A stretch of DNA of 22,789 nucleotides, from positions 1 through 22,789 of the forward strand of contig NZVS01000055.1 of assembly GCA_002701555.1 (NCBI GenBank), read 5' to 3'. The notes beneath the pieces were generated by a model, which searched no databases, was not told where the DNA came from, and saw nothing but the letters and a program-made list of their open reading frames with translations. The position numbers were made by a program, and so were the translations under genes. This document shows positions 1 to 8,757 of this stretch, piece by piece; the stretch's first letter is position 1, and each line of letters starts with the position of its first letter. The stretch comes from Alphaproteobacteria bacterium. Lineage in GTDB: Bacteria > Pseudomonadota > Alphaproteobacteria > Micavibrionales > Micavibrionaceae.

Positions 1-175
1 ACAACCCTCAGATTTTGATTCAGTCAAGTCACGAGCGGTAACAGTTGAATCGACTGCTCTGGCGAAAGACCTCAAAAAGCGTGGTTTTAAATTTCTAGGG
101 CCCACAACTATGTATGCCCATATGCAGGCTATGGGACTCGTTAACGACCATTTGCATGGTTGCGATTTTAGATAA
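1..175 (+). CDS. tag: DNA-3-methyladenine glycosylase I, C-terminal part
   Basis: This is the 3' end of a gene cut by the left edge; reading from base 2 gives 57 residues and a TAA stop at 173-175. Tag removes 3-methyladenine from alkylated DNA as the first step of base excision repair in the cytoplasm. The visible part contains the family hallmark KDLKKRGFKFLGPTTMYAHM followed by QAMGLVNDHLHGC. In the family, the His and Cys of the NDHxxxC segment are two of the four ligands of the structural zinc; both are present (H and C four residues apart). The N-terminal half, with the other two ligands and the catalytic Glu, lies outside the window. It ends 22 bases before the sugar dehydrogenase start, so the two may be co-transcribed. 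Confidence 0.9.
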   Translation, partial: QPSDFDSVKSRAVTVESTALAKDLKKRGFKFLGPTTMYAHMQAMGLVNDHLHGCDFR

Positions 176-197
176 GGCCGCTATAGTCATATATATT

Positions 198-1328
198 ATG
201 ACCTCATTTTCTAAAAAACTATCCTTCACCGCCATTCTTTTCGTTGCTCTTATTGCAATAGCTGTAACTGTCCTCATCTTCCGGCCGCGTTCTCCTGCGC
301 CTGCGCAACCACAAAGTGACTACAAAGTTGAAGTTGTCACAAATGGTTTAAATCATCCATGGGGCATGGCTTTCTTACCGGATAACTCAATTCTGGTAAC
401 AGAAAGACCGGGTAGCCTAAAACTTTATAAAGACGGAAAATTAATGTCCATATCCGGTGCGCCTGAGGTTTTTGCAGAAGGGCAGGGCGGCTTACTAGAC
501 GTGGTATTGGACCCGGATTTTGATAATAACCGTATTATATATCTTAGCTATTCAGCTGAAGAAAATGGTCGGAAAGGTACTGAAATTTATAAGGCACAGC
601 TTGCAAGTGACAGGCTTGTCGGGGGCAGGGTCATATTTAAGGTCGATCCTAAAGTACCTGAAGGCGCAAATCATTTTGGCTCAAGACTTGTTTTTGATAC
701 TCAGGGCTATCTTTATGCCACAATCGGAGACCGCTTTAACTATATGGACGAGGCACAAAATCCTGAAAGCCATTTAGGTAGTGTCGTGCGTTTAAACAAA
801 GACGGCACTGTTCCAGAAGATTCAGCCTATCCAAACGGGGTTTTTGTCTATGGTACTCGTAACGCTCAGGGCATGATCTTGCATCCTGAAACGGGCGACA
901 TCTGGATTCATGAGCATGGGCCACGCGGTGGCGATGAGATTAATATACTTCAAAAAGGTGCCAATTATGGATGGCCGAAAGTCACATTTGGTATTGATTA
1001 TGACTTCACCACGATTTCTGATAAAGAACATGCACCCGGTGTCACTGACCCCATCCACCAATGGACTCCGTCAATTGCACCATCAGGTATGATCTTTTAT
1101 ACTGGAGAGGCATTCCCCCAATGGCGAGGTGATCTCTTTATAGGCACATTAGCGGCCCAGCATTTACGTCGTATAGACATGAATGGTGAAGAAGTGGCTG
1201 GGGAGTATGAGCTTTTAGAAGATAAAGGCTTGAGAATACGGGATGTAGAGCAGGACCCCGAAGGCTACATATACGTCCTGACAGACGAAAGGGACGGGCA
1301 AATACTTCGCCTCGTCCCTGTCGATTAA
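198..1328 (+). CDS. PQQ-dependent aldose sugar dehydrogenase (YliI/Asd-like)
   Basis: The 376-residue protein belongs to the soluble glucose/sorbosone dehydrogenase six-blade propeller family, which oxidises aldose sugars in the periplasm with PQQ. Residues 8-28 form a hydrophobic segment followed by an Ala/Pro-rich linker, so it is exported and perhaps membrane-anchored. Family landmarks appear in order: NHPWGMAFLPDN (52-63), GQGGLLDV (95-102), NHFGSRL (158-164, His159 at the catalytic-base position), GTRNAQG (219-225, PQQ-contacting Arg-Asn), HEHGPRGGDEIN (238-249) and SIAPSGM (292-298). I chose ATG 198 because it gives a proper signal segment; an in-frame ATG at 114 would lie inside tag. 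No clear Shine-Dalgarno is visible. No PQQ synthesis genes are in the window, so the true substrate and the cofactor source are open. Confidence 0.88.
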   Translation: MTSFSKKLSFTAILFVALIAIAVTVLIFRPRSPAPAQPQSDYKVEVVTNGLNHPWGMAFLPDNSILVTERPGSLKLYKDGKLMSISGAPEVFAEGQGGLLDVVLDPDFDNNRIIYLSYSAEENGRKGTEIYKAQLASDRLVGGRVIFKVDPKVPEGANHFGSRLVFDTQGYLYATIGDRFNYMDEAQNPESHLGSVVRLNKDGTVPEDSAYPNGVFVYGTRNAQGMILHPETGDIWIHEHGPRGGDEINILQKGANYGWPKVTFGIDYDFTTISDKEHAPGVTDPIHQWTPSIAPSGMIFYTGEAFPQWRGDLFIGTLAAQHLRRIDMNGEEVAGEYELLEDKGLRIRDVEQDPEGYIYVLTDERDGQILRLVPVD

Positions 1329-1346
1329 GTCAACTTTTCGCGTTGC

Positions 1347-1823
1347 TTATAAAATTGTTGTACTGTCGTTTTCATCATCGTTAGGTAAAAACATTTCGAC
1401 TTTTCTGATAGGGCTTCTATCAACCTTTTCAAAAATATCTTGTGCTGCGACAGATTCAGTACTTTCTATTTTGATTTCTCCATTTTTATCAATAAGGAAA
1501 GTCTTAAAGGAATTCATTTCTACCCCGTATGCGTTGCGCAAATTGGCAGGATCTTTGTTGTCCAATATCGCAAGTTCAGGTGCAGTTTCAATTTCTGTTG
1601 GGAAAATGTAGATTACTTGCATATCACGGCTTTCAACACCGCTTTGATTGGCCGCAAGATCATTTTTTATCTCAAGATAGCTCTGATCCGTTCTTGCCGG
1701 TGCAAAAACAAGAAGTATCCTGTTTTCCTCAAGCAGTGGCTTGATAGGGTTTGGTGCACTTGCAAATACAGGAAGCACCGCAGTTAAAACAATTAGTGAA
1801 GTTATTACAAATATCAGTCTCAT
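1347..1823 (-). CDS. DUF4174 secreted protein
   Basis: A 158-residue protein with a Sec signal peptide (about residues 1-23, ending VFASA). The body matches my recollection of the DUF4174 domain: a thioredoxin-like start with ILLVFAPARTD at about 36-46, then ESRDMQVIYIFP, and a final segment with FLIDKNGEIKIES followed by an acidic tail. No CxxC pair is present, so a redox role is not indicated. The function of the family is unknown. It lies 66 bases downstream of a small membrane protein gene and is probably the last gene of the mutL transcription unit. It converges on the sugar dehydrogenase gene with 18 bases between the stops. Confidence 0.72.
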   Translation of the reverse strand: MRLIFVITSLIVLTAVLPVFASAPNPIKPLLEENRILLVFAPARTDQSYLEIKNDLAANQSGVESRDMQVIYIFPTEIETAPELAILDNKDPANLRNAYGVEMNSFKTFLIDKNGEIKIESTESVAAQDIFEKVDRSPIRKVEMFLPNDDENDSTTIL

Positions 1824-1889
1824 GCTCTACACACGTATGAGAGTTAATATTAGTTCCAAATAGTTTACGAAAGATGAAAATTTTAAAGA

Positions 1890-2408
1890 TCAGAACCATT
1901 TCTGCGGCTGGTCTATACGGTATCCTTTAATACCCCTGATTGCGCCTTTAAATAACCTGTAACCCAGATAGATCAAGCAAGGCCCGAGGGTGAGCGGAAC
2001 AGCAAAAATGATAAGGTCAAAGTTGTCTTTTACCAGTTGCAGGTAAGCCGAAGATAAATCAGGCATTAAACCGCTTTCAACTGATGATTGAACTGACTGG
2101 GAAAAATTGAGCAATGAATTCGGATCTATGCCGTAATAAAACCAAACGGCACAAGCGGCCATACCTGCAATCAGGAAAAGACCGAATATCCAGATGGTCC
2201 TAATAATATAGGTAGTGTGGTTTTCTACCAAAGTAGTCGGTCCGAATTGCGCCCTTAAAATATAGGCCCATACAAGAACTATCAGAAACAAGATGCTGGC
2301 AAAGACTGAAATTGCCGGATATGGAGCAAATTGTAAAACAACTGACACGACAAAGGCCGCGTAAAGATTGCGAACAGCATTTAGATTTTTTTTCGCATCA
2401 TCATTCAT
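1890..2408 (-). CDS. Small integral membrane protein (DUF4870/Tic20-like)
   Basis: A 172-residue protein with about four hydrophobic segments: two close together at about 14-52, one at about 70-91 and one at about 130-153. The segment between the second and third contains ENHTTYIIRTIWI, which resembles the H-x3-IRTFW signature I associate with DUF4870/Tic20-like membrane proteins. That assignment is by eye only. The ATG has a good GGAG five bases upstream. The gene starts 30 bases after the mutL stop and precedes the DUF4174 gene, so it is likely co-transcribed with mutL. No function is known. Confidence 0.7.
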   Translation of the reverse strand: MNDDAKKNLNAVRNLYAAFVVSVVLQFAPYPAISVFASILFLIVLVWAYILRAQFGPTTLVENHTTYIIRTIWIFGLFLIAGMAACAVWFYYGIDPNSLLNFSQSVQSSVESGLMPDLSSAYLQLVKDNFDLIIFAVPLTLGPCLIYLGYRLFKGAIRGIKGYRIDQPQKWF

Positions 2409-2438
2409 AGTAGCTCCGTTTGTATATAATATAGGGTT

Positions 2439-4325
2439 TTAATGTCGACCGAAAAGAGACTCTATCTCACTTAGTGACAATTCAATATATGTGGGTCGTC
2501 CATGATTACACTGACCAGAAAGAGGTGTTTTTTCCATTTGTCTCAGCAGAGCGTTCATCTCATCGACTGTTAATCGCCTTCCGGACCGTACTGAACCGTG
2601 ACATGCCATAGTAGCAAGCACATGATTTATTCTCTCTTCAAGCCCGGTAATTTCACCTTCTTCTGAAATCTCATCAGCCAGGTCGCGAATTAGTTTTCCA
2701 GGGTCAGCCTTTCCCAGTAATAGAACAGGCATGGCATGAACGGCCAAAGCCCCTTTTCCAAAAGCCTCAATCTCAAGTCCAAGCTTTTTCAGTGCTTCGG
2801 CTTCACTAAGGAGCTGATCAAGAACAGTATCTTCAAATTCAATAATCTCAGGCGTTAAAAGTCCTTGAGACTCCACCACACCGTCGGACATCTGCTCTTT
2901 GAAGCGTTCATAAACCAATCGTTCGTGTGCTGCGTGTTGGTCTACCAGAACCATCCCGTGAAGGGTTTGCGCTACAATATAGCACTCATGTAATTGAGCG
3001 CGCGCCGCACCTAAGGGATAAGCCATTTGCTCCGCAACAGTATGGGCCTCTAGCTCCGCACGCGCTGAAGGCTCAGGCTGGTAGCTTGAATATGCTTGCC
3101 TTGCAAGATTGCCGAAGCTCTGACCGCCACCGGCCCCACCATAGGGGCTAGGCGTATAGTAAGTGGAGTTTTGATCTGAAAGGCCACCATCGCTCTCATG
3201 CCCACCATCCGGCCTTGATAAATCCGAGGGCTGATTATAAGGGAGGGAAGGGGCGTCATATCCTCTGAAGCGTGCGCGTTGTAGTCTGTCTAACGCGGAT
3301 TGTGAAACAGAAGTTGCTGTTTTCGTACCGCCTTGGTGAATGGCGTGCCTGATAGCTGACACAATCAATCCGCGGACTATCCCAGGGTCTTTAAACCGCA
3401 CTTCAGTTTTTGCCGGATGTACATTCACATCAACATATTTTTTTGGTAACTCAACAAAAAGAACAGCTGTCGGATAGCGGTCGCGAGCTAAAACGTCCAT
3501 GTAAGCTGCCCTTAGAGCGCCTCCTAGTAGTTTGTCTTTAACAGGTCGTCCGTTTACAAAAAGATATTGGTGCTTGGCAGTTCCCCTATGCAGGGTAGGA
3601 AGCCCTGCAAATCCAGTCAATCGGACACCATCACGTTCGGCATTGATTTCCAAGGCATTTTCAGGAAAATCTGATCCTATAAGCTGACCTATGCGCTCCA
3701 GGCGCCTTTCAAAAAGTTGACCGTGCGCGGCTGTGACAGACAGAACCGTGTTACCGTTATTTGCCAGTCTGAAAGAAATGTCAGGATAGGCAAGTGCAAG
3801 GCGTATAACAACGTCTTTGACAGCGCTATATTCAGCCTGGTCTGATTTCAGAAATTTCAGGCGCGCAGGTGTAGCATAAAAAAGGTCACGCACAGTAACT
3901 GTCGTTCCTTCGGCATGTGCCGCAGGTTTTAAAGCGTGTGTATTGCCCCCCTCTACCTTCAATTCCCAAGCTTCTTCTTCATCGCGCGCGCGGGAAGTTA
4001 TTGTAAGCCTTGATACCGCCCCTATGGATGGTAAGGCTTCTCCTCTAAAGCCTAGATGATCAAGATTTAGAAGGTCTTCATTTGGCAGTTTCGATGTTGC
4101 ATGGCGTGCAATACAAGCTTCCAGATCTTCAGGAGACATACCGATACCATCATCACGTATCGAAATCAGTGATTTACCACCTTCGCGAATGTCTATATCA
4201 ATGCGGCGGGCATCAGCATCAATAGCATTTTCTACCAATTCTTTTACGGCAGCAGCAGGCCGCTCGATGACTTCACCGGCCGCAATCTGATTCACAAGGT
4301 TATCAGGAAGATGTCTTATCCGCAT
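2439..4325 (-). CDS. mutL: DNA mismatch repair protein MutL with endonuclease motif
   Basis: MutL links mismatch recognition by MutS to strand incision and excision. The N-terminal GHKL ATPase has NQIAAGEVIERPAAAVKELV (12-31), DDGIGM (58-63) and GFRGEAL (92-98), with the transducer domain up to about 330. A low-complexity Gly/Ser/Tyr linker (about 340-430) leads to the dimerisation/nuclease domain. That domain keeps DQHA-x2-E-x4-E (462-473), ACHGSVRSGR (574-583) and CNHGRP (606-611), the metal-binding set of nicking MutL proteins. This fits a bacterium without MutH. Counting from ATG 4325 gives 628 residues and the usual start MRIRHLPDNL. An in-frame GTG at 4358 would add 11 untypical residues. 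Neither start has a strong Shine-Dalgarno. It is transcribed after the pentapeptide gene, with a 90-base gap. Confidence 0.96.
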   Translation of the reverse strand: MRIRHLPDNLVNQIAAGEVIERPAAAVKELVENAIDADARRIDIDIREGGKSLISIRDDGIGMSPEDLEACIARHATSKLPNEDLLNLDHLGFRGEALPSIGAVSRLTITSRARDEEEAWELKVEGGNTHALKPAAHAEGTTVTVRDLFYATPARLKFLKSDQAEYSAVKDVVIRLALAYPDISFRLANNGNTVLSVTAAHGQLFERRLERIGQLIGSDFPENALEINAERDGVRLTGFAGLPTLHRGTAKHQYLFVNGRPVKDKLLGGALRAAYMDVLARDRYPTAVLFVELPKKYVDVNVHPAKTEVRFKDPGIVRGLIVSAIRHAIHQGGTKTATSVSQSALDRLQRARFRGYDAPSLPYNQPSDLSRPDGGHESDGGLSDQNSTYYTPSPYGGAGGGQSFGNLARQAYSSYQPEPSARAELEAHTVAEQMAYPLGAARAQLHECYIVAQTLHGMVLVDQHAAHERLVYERFKEQMSDGVVESQGLLTPEIIEFEDTVLDQLLSEAEALKKLGLEIEAFGKGALAVHAMPVLLLGKADPGKLIRDLADEISEEGEITGLEERINHVLATMACHGSVRSGRRLTVDEMNALLRQMEKTPLSGQCNHGRPTYIELSLSEIESLFGRH

Positions 4326-4415
4326 GGAAGAAGATGCTACAGGGGCTTTGCCTTTCACGCAAATATTTGCCGCAGTTGCGAGCGAGTTCTGTGTTGATAA
4401 AATTAAATGGCAAGA

Positions 4416-5714
4416 TTATCCGCTGGCAATGCCAGTCTTATCAAAAACTGCTTTATCGGTAGTAGCATTTTTGAGGTTAATGTTTTCTATATTAGCACCC
4501 GTCAAATCAGCGCGTGTTAGGTCTGCTCCACTTAAATCGGCATTAGATAAATCTGTACCCATAAGCACACAATCCCTGAGATTTGCACCTCGCAAATTTG
4601 CATATTTAAGGTTGGCGCCCGATAAATTAACGCGTTCCAGCCTTGAGCCACCATCTGGCGTGGAAAATTTAAGAGGTGAAAGATTTGCGTTTTCCAAATT
4701 GGCGCGGTTAAGGCGTGCTTCTATAAAGCGTGAACCGCGCAGGTCCGACTCGGAAAGGTTTGTATCGCGAAAATCTGACTTATCAAACTGACAAAATTGC
4801 ATTTCGCACCCAGCAAGGTCCATTTTGACAAAATTTGCATCAATGGCGCGTATTGCAGTAAGGGGGTAGTCTTTGAGGCTTTTTGTTTCACGCATATCAA
4901 TATTACTAATATCTAATTGATTGCCCTTTCCGCCTTTACTGGTTATCCATTCGGCATGCCCCTCAAGCATGTCTTTTATAGTGAGACCTTGCTCTTCAAG
5001 GACATCATCCATTTTTTTCTGTTGCTTATGTGCATCAAACGCTGCACCGTCTGTTTCTGCGGCTGTAAGTTTAACGCCCTCGTTAATGCTCTCTTTAAGG
5101 TTAGCGTTTCTTAAATCACAACCGGAAAAGTCAGCATTAGTTAAGTTAGCGCCAGTAAAATTTACGCCTCTTAAATCAGCATCATTGATAATTACACCTG
5201 TTAAATCGGCTTCTGAAAAATCAGCGTCTGATGCGCGCGAGCCAGAAAGGTTTGTCTCGGTCATCTTGGCTCCGGCAAAGTTTGTACGACCTTTACTGCG
5301 TTCTTTGCCAAGGTTCATTTGTGACATCGTACCGTCTTCACCACTTTCCATGATACGACCTTCGCGCATATCAGCTGATTCGAGGTCAGCACCTGTAAGA
5401 TTTGCGCCGGCAACATAAGCACCTCTGAAATCCGCACGTTTAAAAACCGCCCTTTCAAGATTTGCATTTCTCAGGTCGCATGCGAAAAAACTGACTCCTT
5501 CGTAAACCCCACCTGACAGGTTGGCTCCCCTTAGGATTGATCCAGTAAAGTCAGCACCTTCGAGGTTGAATGCGCGAAAGTCTAAGCCCGATAAATCTTT
5601 AAATTTAAGATTGGCGCGGATACCACCACGAAGCCCCTTTCTAAACATTTCATGTTTTTTAAGGACGGTGTCCAGATCTTTCTGGTTGAATTTTTCGTAT
5701 TGTGGCCCGTTCAT
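4416..5714 (-). CDS. Two-module pentapeptide-repeat protein
   Basis: A 432-residue protein made mostly of A(D/N)LxG-type pentapeptide repeats, which fold as a right-handed quadrilateral beta helix. There are two tandem modules. Each begins with a short non-repeat lead, LDTVLKKHEMFRKG (14-27) and IKDMLEGHAEWITSKGG (246-262), followed by its own repeat array (about 32-220 and 265-420). A charged non-repeat linker (about 222-245) separates them. No signal peptide is seen, so it is probably cytoplasmic. Pentapeptide proteins such as Qnr/MfpA mimic DNA and bind gyrase, but most members have no known role and nothing here points to gyrase. It lies between pgi and mutL with no strong Shine-Dalgarno. 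The long open frames on the opposite strand are by-products of the repeat codon pattern. Confidence 0.9.
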   Translation of the reverse strand: MNGPQYEKFNQKDLDTVLKKHEMFRKGLRGGIRANLKFKDLSGLDFRAFNLEGADFTGSILRGANLSGGVYEGVSFFACDLRNANLERAVFKRADFRGAYVAGANLTGADLESADMREGRIMESGEDGTMSQMNLGKERSKGRTNFAGAKMTETNLSGSRASDADFSEADLTGVIINDADLRGVNFTGANLTNADFSGCDLRNANLKESINEGVKLTAAETDGAAFDAHKQQKKMDDVLEEQGLTIKDMLEGHAEWITSKGGKGNQLDISNIDMRETKSLKDYPLTAIRAIDANFVKMDLAGCEMQFCQFDKSDFRDTNLSESDLRGSRFIEARLNRANLENANLSPLKFSTPDGGSRLERVNLSGANLKYANLRGANLRDCVLMGTDLSNADLSGADLTRADLTGANIENINLKNATTDKAVFDKTGIASG

Positions 5715-5817
5715 ATTCTAGGTTTTTAGTATAATGAGTGATGGTAAACAAATACTTTCAATGTGCTGTATTTGTGCAATTTAAGAGTATAACTCATTTC
5801 AAAAAGTGTTGCGAGGA

Positions 5818-7356
5818 TTAAACCTTTGAACGCATGTCCGAATTCCCTCTCTGTAAAATCTCTTTTGCAAGAATTTTTCCAAGCTCTACACCAGGCTGGT
5901 CAAAACTATTAAGATTCCAGATTATACCTTGTACAAATATTTTATGCTCATAAGCTGCAATAAGTTGCCCTATTATAAAAGGTGAGAGAGTATCTATCTC
6001 GATAAGATTAACAGGTTTATTGCCATCAACTTGCTTGGATATGTCACCGTCGGACTCTTCGAAATTCCGCCCAAAAGAAAAAGCATCGGCCTGTGCATAT
6101 GCATTGGCATTTAAAATATCGTGATGTGATTCTGGCGTATATGGTGATTTTCGAACGACAATAATATCGCACGGAATAGTTTCTGTACCTTGGTGAAGAT
6201 GTTGGTAAAAAGCGTGTTGACCGTTAGTGCCAGCTTGTCCAAATATGATTGGTCCGGTTTCATAATTTACTTTATTACCGTTACGGTCGATAGATTTTCC
6301 ATTAGATTCCATATCAAGCTGCTGTAGGAAGGAAGGAAGGTGTTCCAGATTTTGGGAATAAGGCAGAACAGCAAGGGAATTCATAGATAAGAAATTCCTG
6401 TTCCATACACCGATAAGTGCCATCAAAACAGGAATGTTTTGCTCAAATGGTGCTTTTTGGAAATGCCTGTCCATTGCGTGTGCACCTTCCAAAAGCAAAT
6501 TGAAATTGTCAAAACCGATAGCGCAGCATATTGAAAGGCCTATTGAAGACCAAAGGGAAAAACGTCCACCCACCCAGTCTTTAAAAGGAAATACGAAATC
6601 TTTGGAAATGCCGAATTCTTTGGTGGCGTCTTTGTTGGTCGAGAGGGCAGCAAAATGCTTTCCTATATCAGAAAGACGAGCTTTTTTAAGTAGCCAATCT
6701 TTTGCAGCTTGGGCGTTAGCCATAGTTTCCTGTGTTGTAAAAGTTTTGGATGCAATCAGGAAAAATGTCGTTTCTGGGTTTAGGTTTTTCAGGGTTTCAG
6801 ATAAATCTGAGGGATCAATATTTGAAACAAAGTGAATATTCGGGCCGTCCTTTAAATGTCTAAGGGCATGGCATACCATTTTAGGACCAAGATCCGATCC
6901 ACCAATACCGATATTAACAATGTCTGTGAAAGGTTTACCTGTATAACCCCTTAATTTGTTGCTGCGCAAATCTGTACTGAAAGTTTCCATAGCCTTCAGA
7001 CTATCTTTCACGAATTCGGATAAGTTTTCTTTCCCAACTGTAAATGAAACATCGTGTTTGTCCCGGCAGGCCATATGAAGGACAGACCGGCCTTCACTTT
7101 CATTTATCTTCTGCCCTGAAAAAAGCTTGTGCCGCCATTGTTCAAGCTCACAAGCTTTTGCCAGTTCAATTAAAAGCGAAAGAGTATTGTCCTTTATCAT
7201 ATTCCGGGCATAAGACAGGGTTAACCCCTGACTTTCGATCCGCATACCTTCTTTACCGGACATATTATCTTTAAGTTTTTCCCTTAAAGAGAAGTCCCTA
7301 AAGCTCTTGGCATGTTCCTTAAGTGCTTTCCATTCAGATAAATCGTTTCTTTGCAT
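5818..7356 (-). CDS. pgi: Glucose-6-phosphate isomerase
   Basis: Pgi interconverts glucose 6-phosphate and fructose 6-phosphate in the cytoplasm. The 512-residue protein has the sugar-isomerase phosphate loops, with IGIGGSDLGPKM (149-160) and SKTFTTQETM (203-212), the VGGRFSLWSSIGL signature (262-274), QQLDMESNGK with the likely catalytic Glu350, GTNGQHAFYQ with His381, and the C-terminal signature NLNSFDQPGVELGK ending in Lys494. It is slightly shorter than the E. coli enzyme (549). ATG 7356 has GGAG eight bases upstream. The gene starts 21 bases after the inactive M16 gene, which suggests co-transcription. That places a glycolytic gene inside an envelope and repair gene cluster. Confidence 0.97.
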   Translation of the reverse strand: MQRNDLSEWKALKEHAKSFRDFSLREKLKDNMSGKEGMRIESQGLTLSYARNMIKDNTLSLLIELAKACELEQWRHKLFSGQKINESEGRSVLHMACRDKHDVSFTVGKENLSEFVKDSLKAMETFSTDLRSNKLRGYTGKPFTDIVNIGIGGSDLGPKMVCHALRHLKDGPNIHFVSNIDPSDLSETLKNLNPETTFFLIASKTFTTQETMANAQAAKDWLLKKARLSDIGKHFAALSTNKDATKEFGISKDFVFPFKDWVGGRFSLWSSIGLSICCAIGFDNFNLLLEGAHAMDRHFQKAPFEQNIPVLMALIGVWNRNFLSMNSLAVLPYSQNLEHLPSFLQQLDMESNGKSIDRNGNKVNYETGPIIFGQAGTNGQHAFYQHLHQGTETIPCDIIVVRKSPYTPESHHDILNANAYAQADAFSFGRNFEESDGDISKQVDGNKPVNLIEIDTLSPFIIGQLIAAYEHKIFVQGIIWNLNSFDQPGVELGKILAKEILQRGNSDMRSKV

Positions 7357-7377
7357 GTTAAAAACTCCGTTTTTGAC

Positions 7378-8757
7378 TTACAGGGCATTAGGCAGTTCAG
7401 TAATTTCCCGAGTTGTACTACCAGGCTTTTCTTCACCCACAACTATAACTAGCCGGTTATCGTCCGTTAATAATCTTTGGGCGACTTGAGCAACATCTGT
7501 TTGAGTAATAGCTTTTATTTTATCACGCAATAAATCGAGATAGTTTTTAGGCAGGTTTTCTTCTTGCAGGGAAAGCAAAGTCGCTGAGATCGCACCCGTC
7601 GAAGTCAGCCCAAGGGGTAGAGAGCCAAGAATATAACTTTTCGCATCTTCAAGTTCTTGTTTGGTCACGCCGTCCTTTTTAATGTCTTGTATTGTTTGAT
7701 CAACTGTGGATAGCAGTTCGCCAACCGTTTTAGTCTGCGTTGAGGCCCCTATTACAATTAGTTGTGCATGATTTAACCGTTGCAGGGAGGAATAAATGCC
7801 GTAGGTAAGACCTTTCTTTTCACGAACCTCTTCCATTAGTCTGGAGCCAAATCCGCCAGCACCAAAAATTTGGTTCATAATCTGGAAGGCATAATAATCA
7901 GGGTCATCACGCTGGATACCTTCATATATGATACGCACAGCTGATTGCGGGACATCAAGCCCAAAATAGGCGGTTTCGTTACCATTTTTTAAAACAACAT
8001 TTTTTGTTTCGGAGGAACTTTCCGGCTTTTTGGGAAGATCGTTAAAAGTCTTGTTTAGCATCGACTTTACTTGTTCTGGTGAAATATCACCGGCTATGGA
8101 TACAATCAAGCGATCCTTTGTAAATTCCTTTTGTACAAAGTGCCTCAGATCCTCGGCTGTTATTTTTGGCAAAGATGAAAGTGTTCCGCCGCTGTTTCGT
8201 GAGTAGGGGTGCCCCTCGAAAGCCAGATCATTTTGTAGACGTGCCGCAATCCAGTCCGGATCAGTTAAGCTCGTTTTAATACGACTTAGATTTGATTTCT
8301 TCATGCGTTCGAGGGGGTCTTCCTCAAAGCGTGGTTTAACGAGTGCCTTTGAAAGGAGATCGAATGCCAATTCCTTATTCTTTGTCAGCGTTTTTAAAGA
8401 TCCACCAAAATTATCACGCCCCCCAGAAAAAGAAAGGGATATGGAATTGTCCGCTAATGTTTTTTGAAAGGCTTGGGAGTTCAGGTCGTCCGCTCCTTCA
8501 TCCATTGTGTTTGATAATAGTTGCACAAGTCCTTGTTTTTCGTCGGGCTCAAGAGCTGACCCAGCACCTTTAAATGCGAAATGCATAGAAATAACAGGCA
8601 CTGAATGGTCTTCAACCAGCCATGCCGTTATACCTTCATCTGAAACGACTTCTTGAATATCCAGAATGGGGGGAGCGGTGTTTTTATCCTGAGCGGTAGC
8701 CGCAACAGGAAAACTGGCAAATAGAAACAAATGAAAAATAGGAATTAAATATTTCAC
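7378..8757 (-). CDS. M16 family peptidase-like protein, catalytically inactive partner
   Basis: A 459-residue M16 (insulinase/pitrilysin) family protein with a Sec signal peptide ending near AATAQD, so it is exported to the periplasm. At the place of the zinc motif HxxEH it reads LVQLLS (77-82), so both His and the Glu are lost. The second half keeps FGSRLMEEVREKKGLTYG, the Arg/Tyr-type segment used by non-catalytic M16 subunits in substrate handling. In the family, such subunits pair with an active HxxEH subunit, and the active one is encoded directly upstream. The GTG start at 8757 overlaps the upstream TGA as GTGA, which implies translational coupling and a fixed subunit ratio. Substrates are unknown. 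Confidence 0.92.
   Translation of the reverse strand: MKYLIPIFHLFLFASFPVAATAQDKNTAPPILDIQEVVSDEGITAWLVEDHSVPVISMHFAFKGAGSALEPDEKQGLVQLLSNTMDEGADDLNSQAFQKTLADNSISLSFSGGRDNFGGSLKTLTKNKELAFDLLSKALVKPRFEEDPLERMKKSNLSRIKTSLTDPDWIAARLQNDLAFEGHPYSRNSGGTLSSLPKITAEDLRHFVQKEFTKDRLIVSIAGDISPEQVKSMLNKTFNDLPKKPESSSETKNVVLKNGNETAYFGLDVPQSAVRIIYEGIQRDDPDYYAFQIMNQIFGAGGFGSRLMEEVREKKGLTYGIYSSLQRLNHAQLIVIGASTQTKTVGELLSTVDQTIQDIKKDGVTKQELEDAKSYILGSLPLGLTSTGAISATLLSLQEENLPKNYLDLLRDKIKAITQTDVAQVAQRLLTDDNRLVIVVGEEKPGSTTREITELPNAL

Noticed and set aside
4324..5418. Two long open frames on the plus strand (4324-4791 and 4921-5418) rich in Ser, Ala, Lys and Pro.
   Set aside because: They are antisense to the pentapeptide gene; the repeat codon pattern removes stops in the opposite strand. 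They look like no known protein and have no clear ribosome binding site.
5715..5817. Promoter or small RNA between pgi and the pentapeptide gene.
   Set aside because: TATACT and TTGAAA elements occur but their spacing is wrong (about 22 bases); no stable fold or U-tract is visible.
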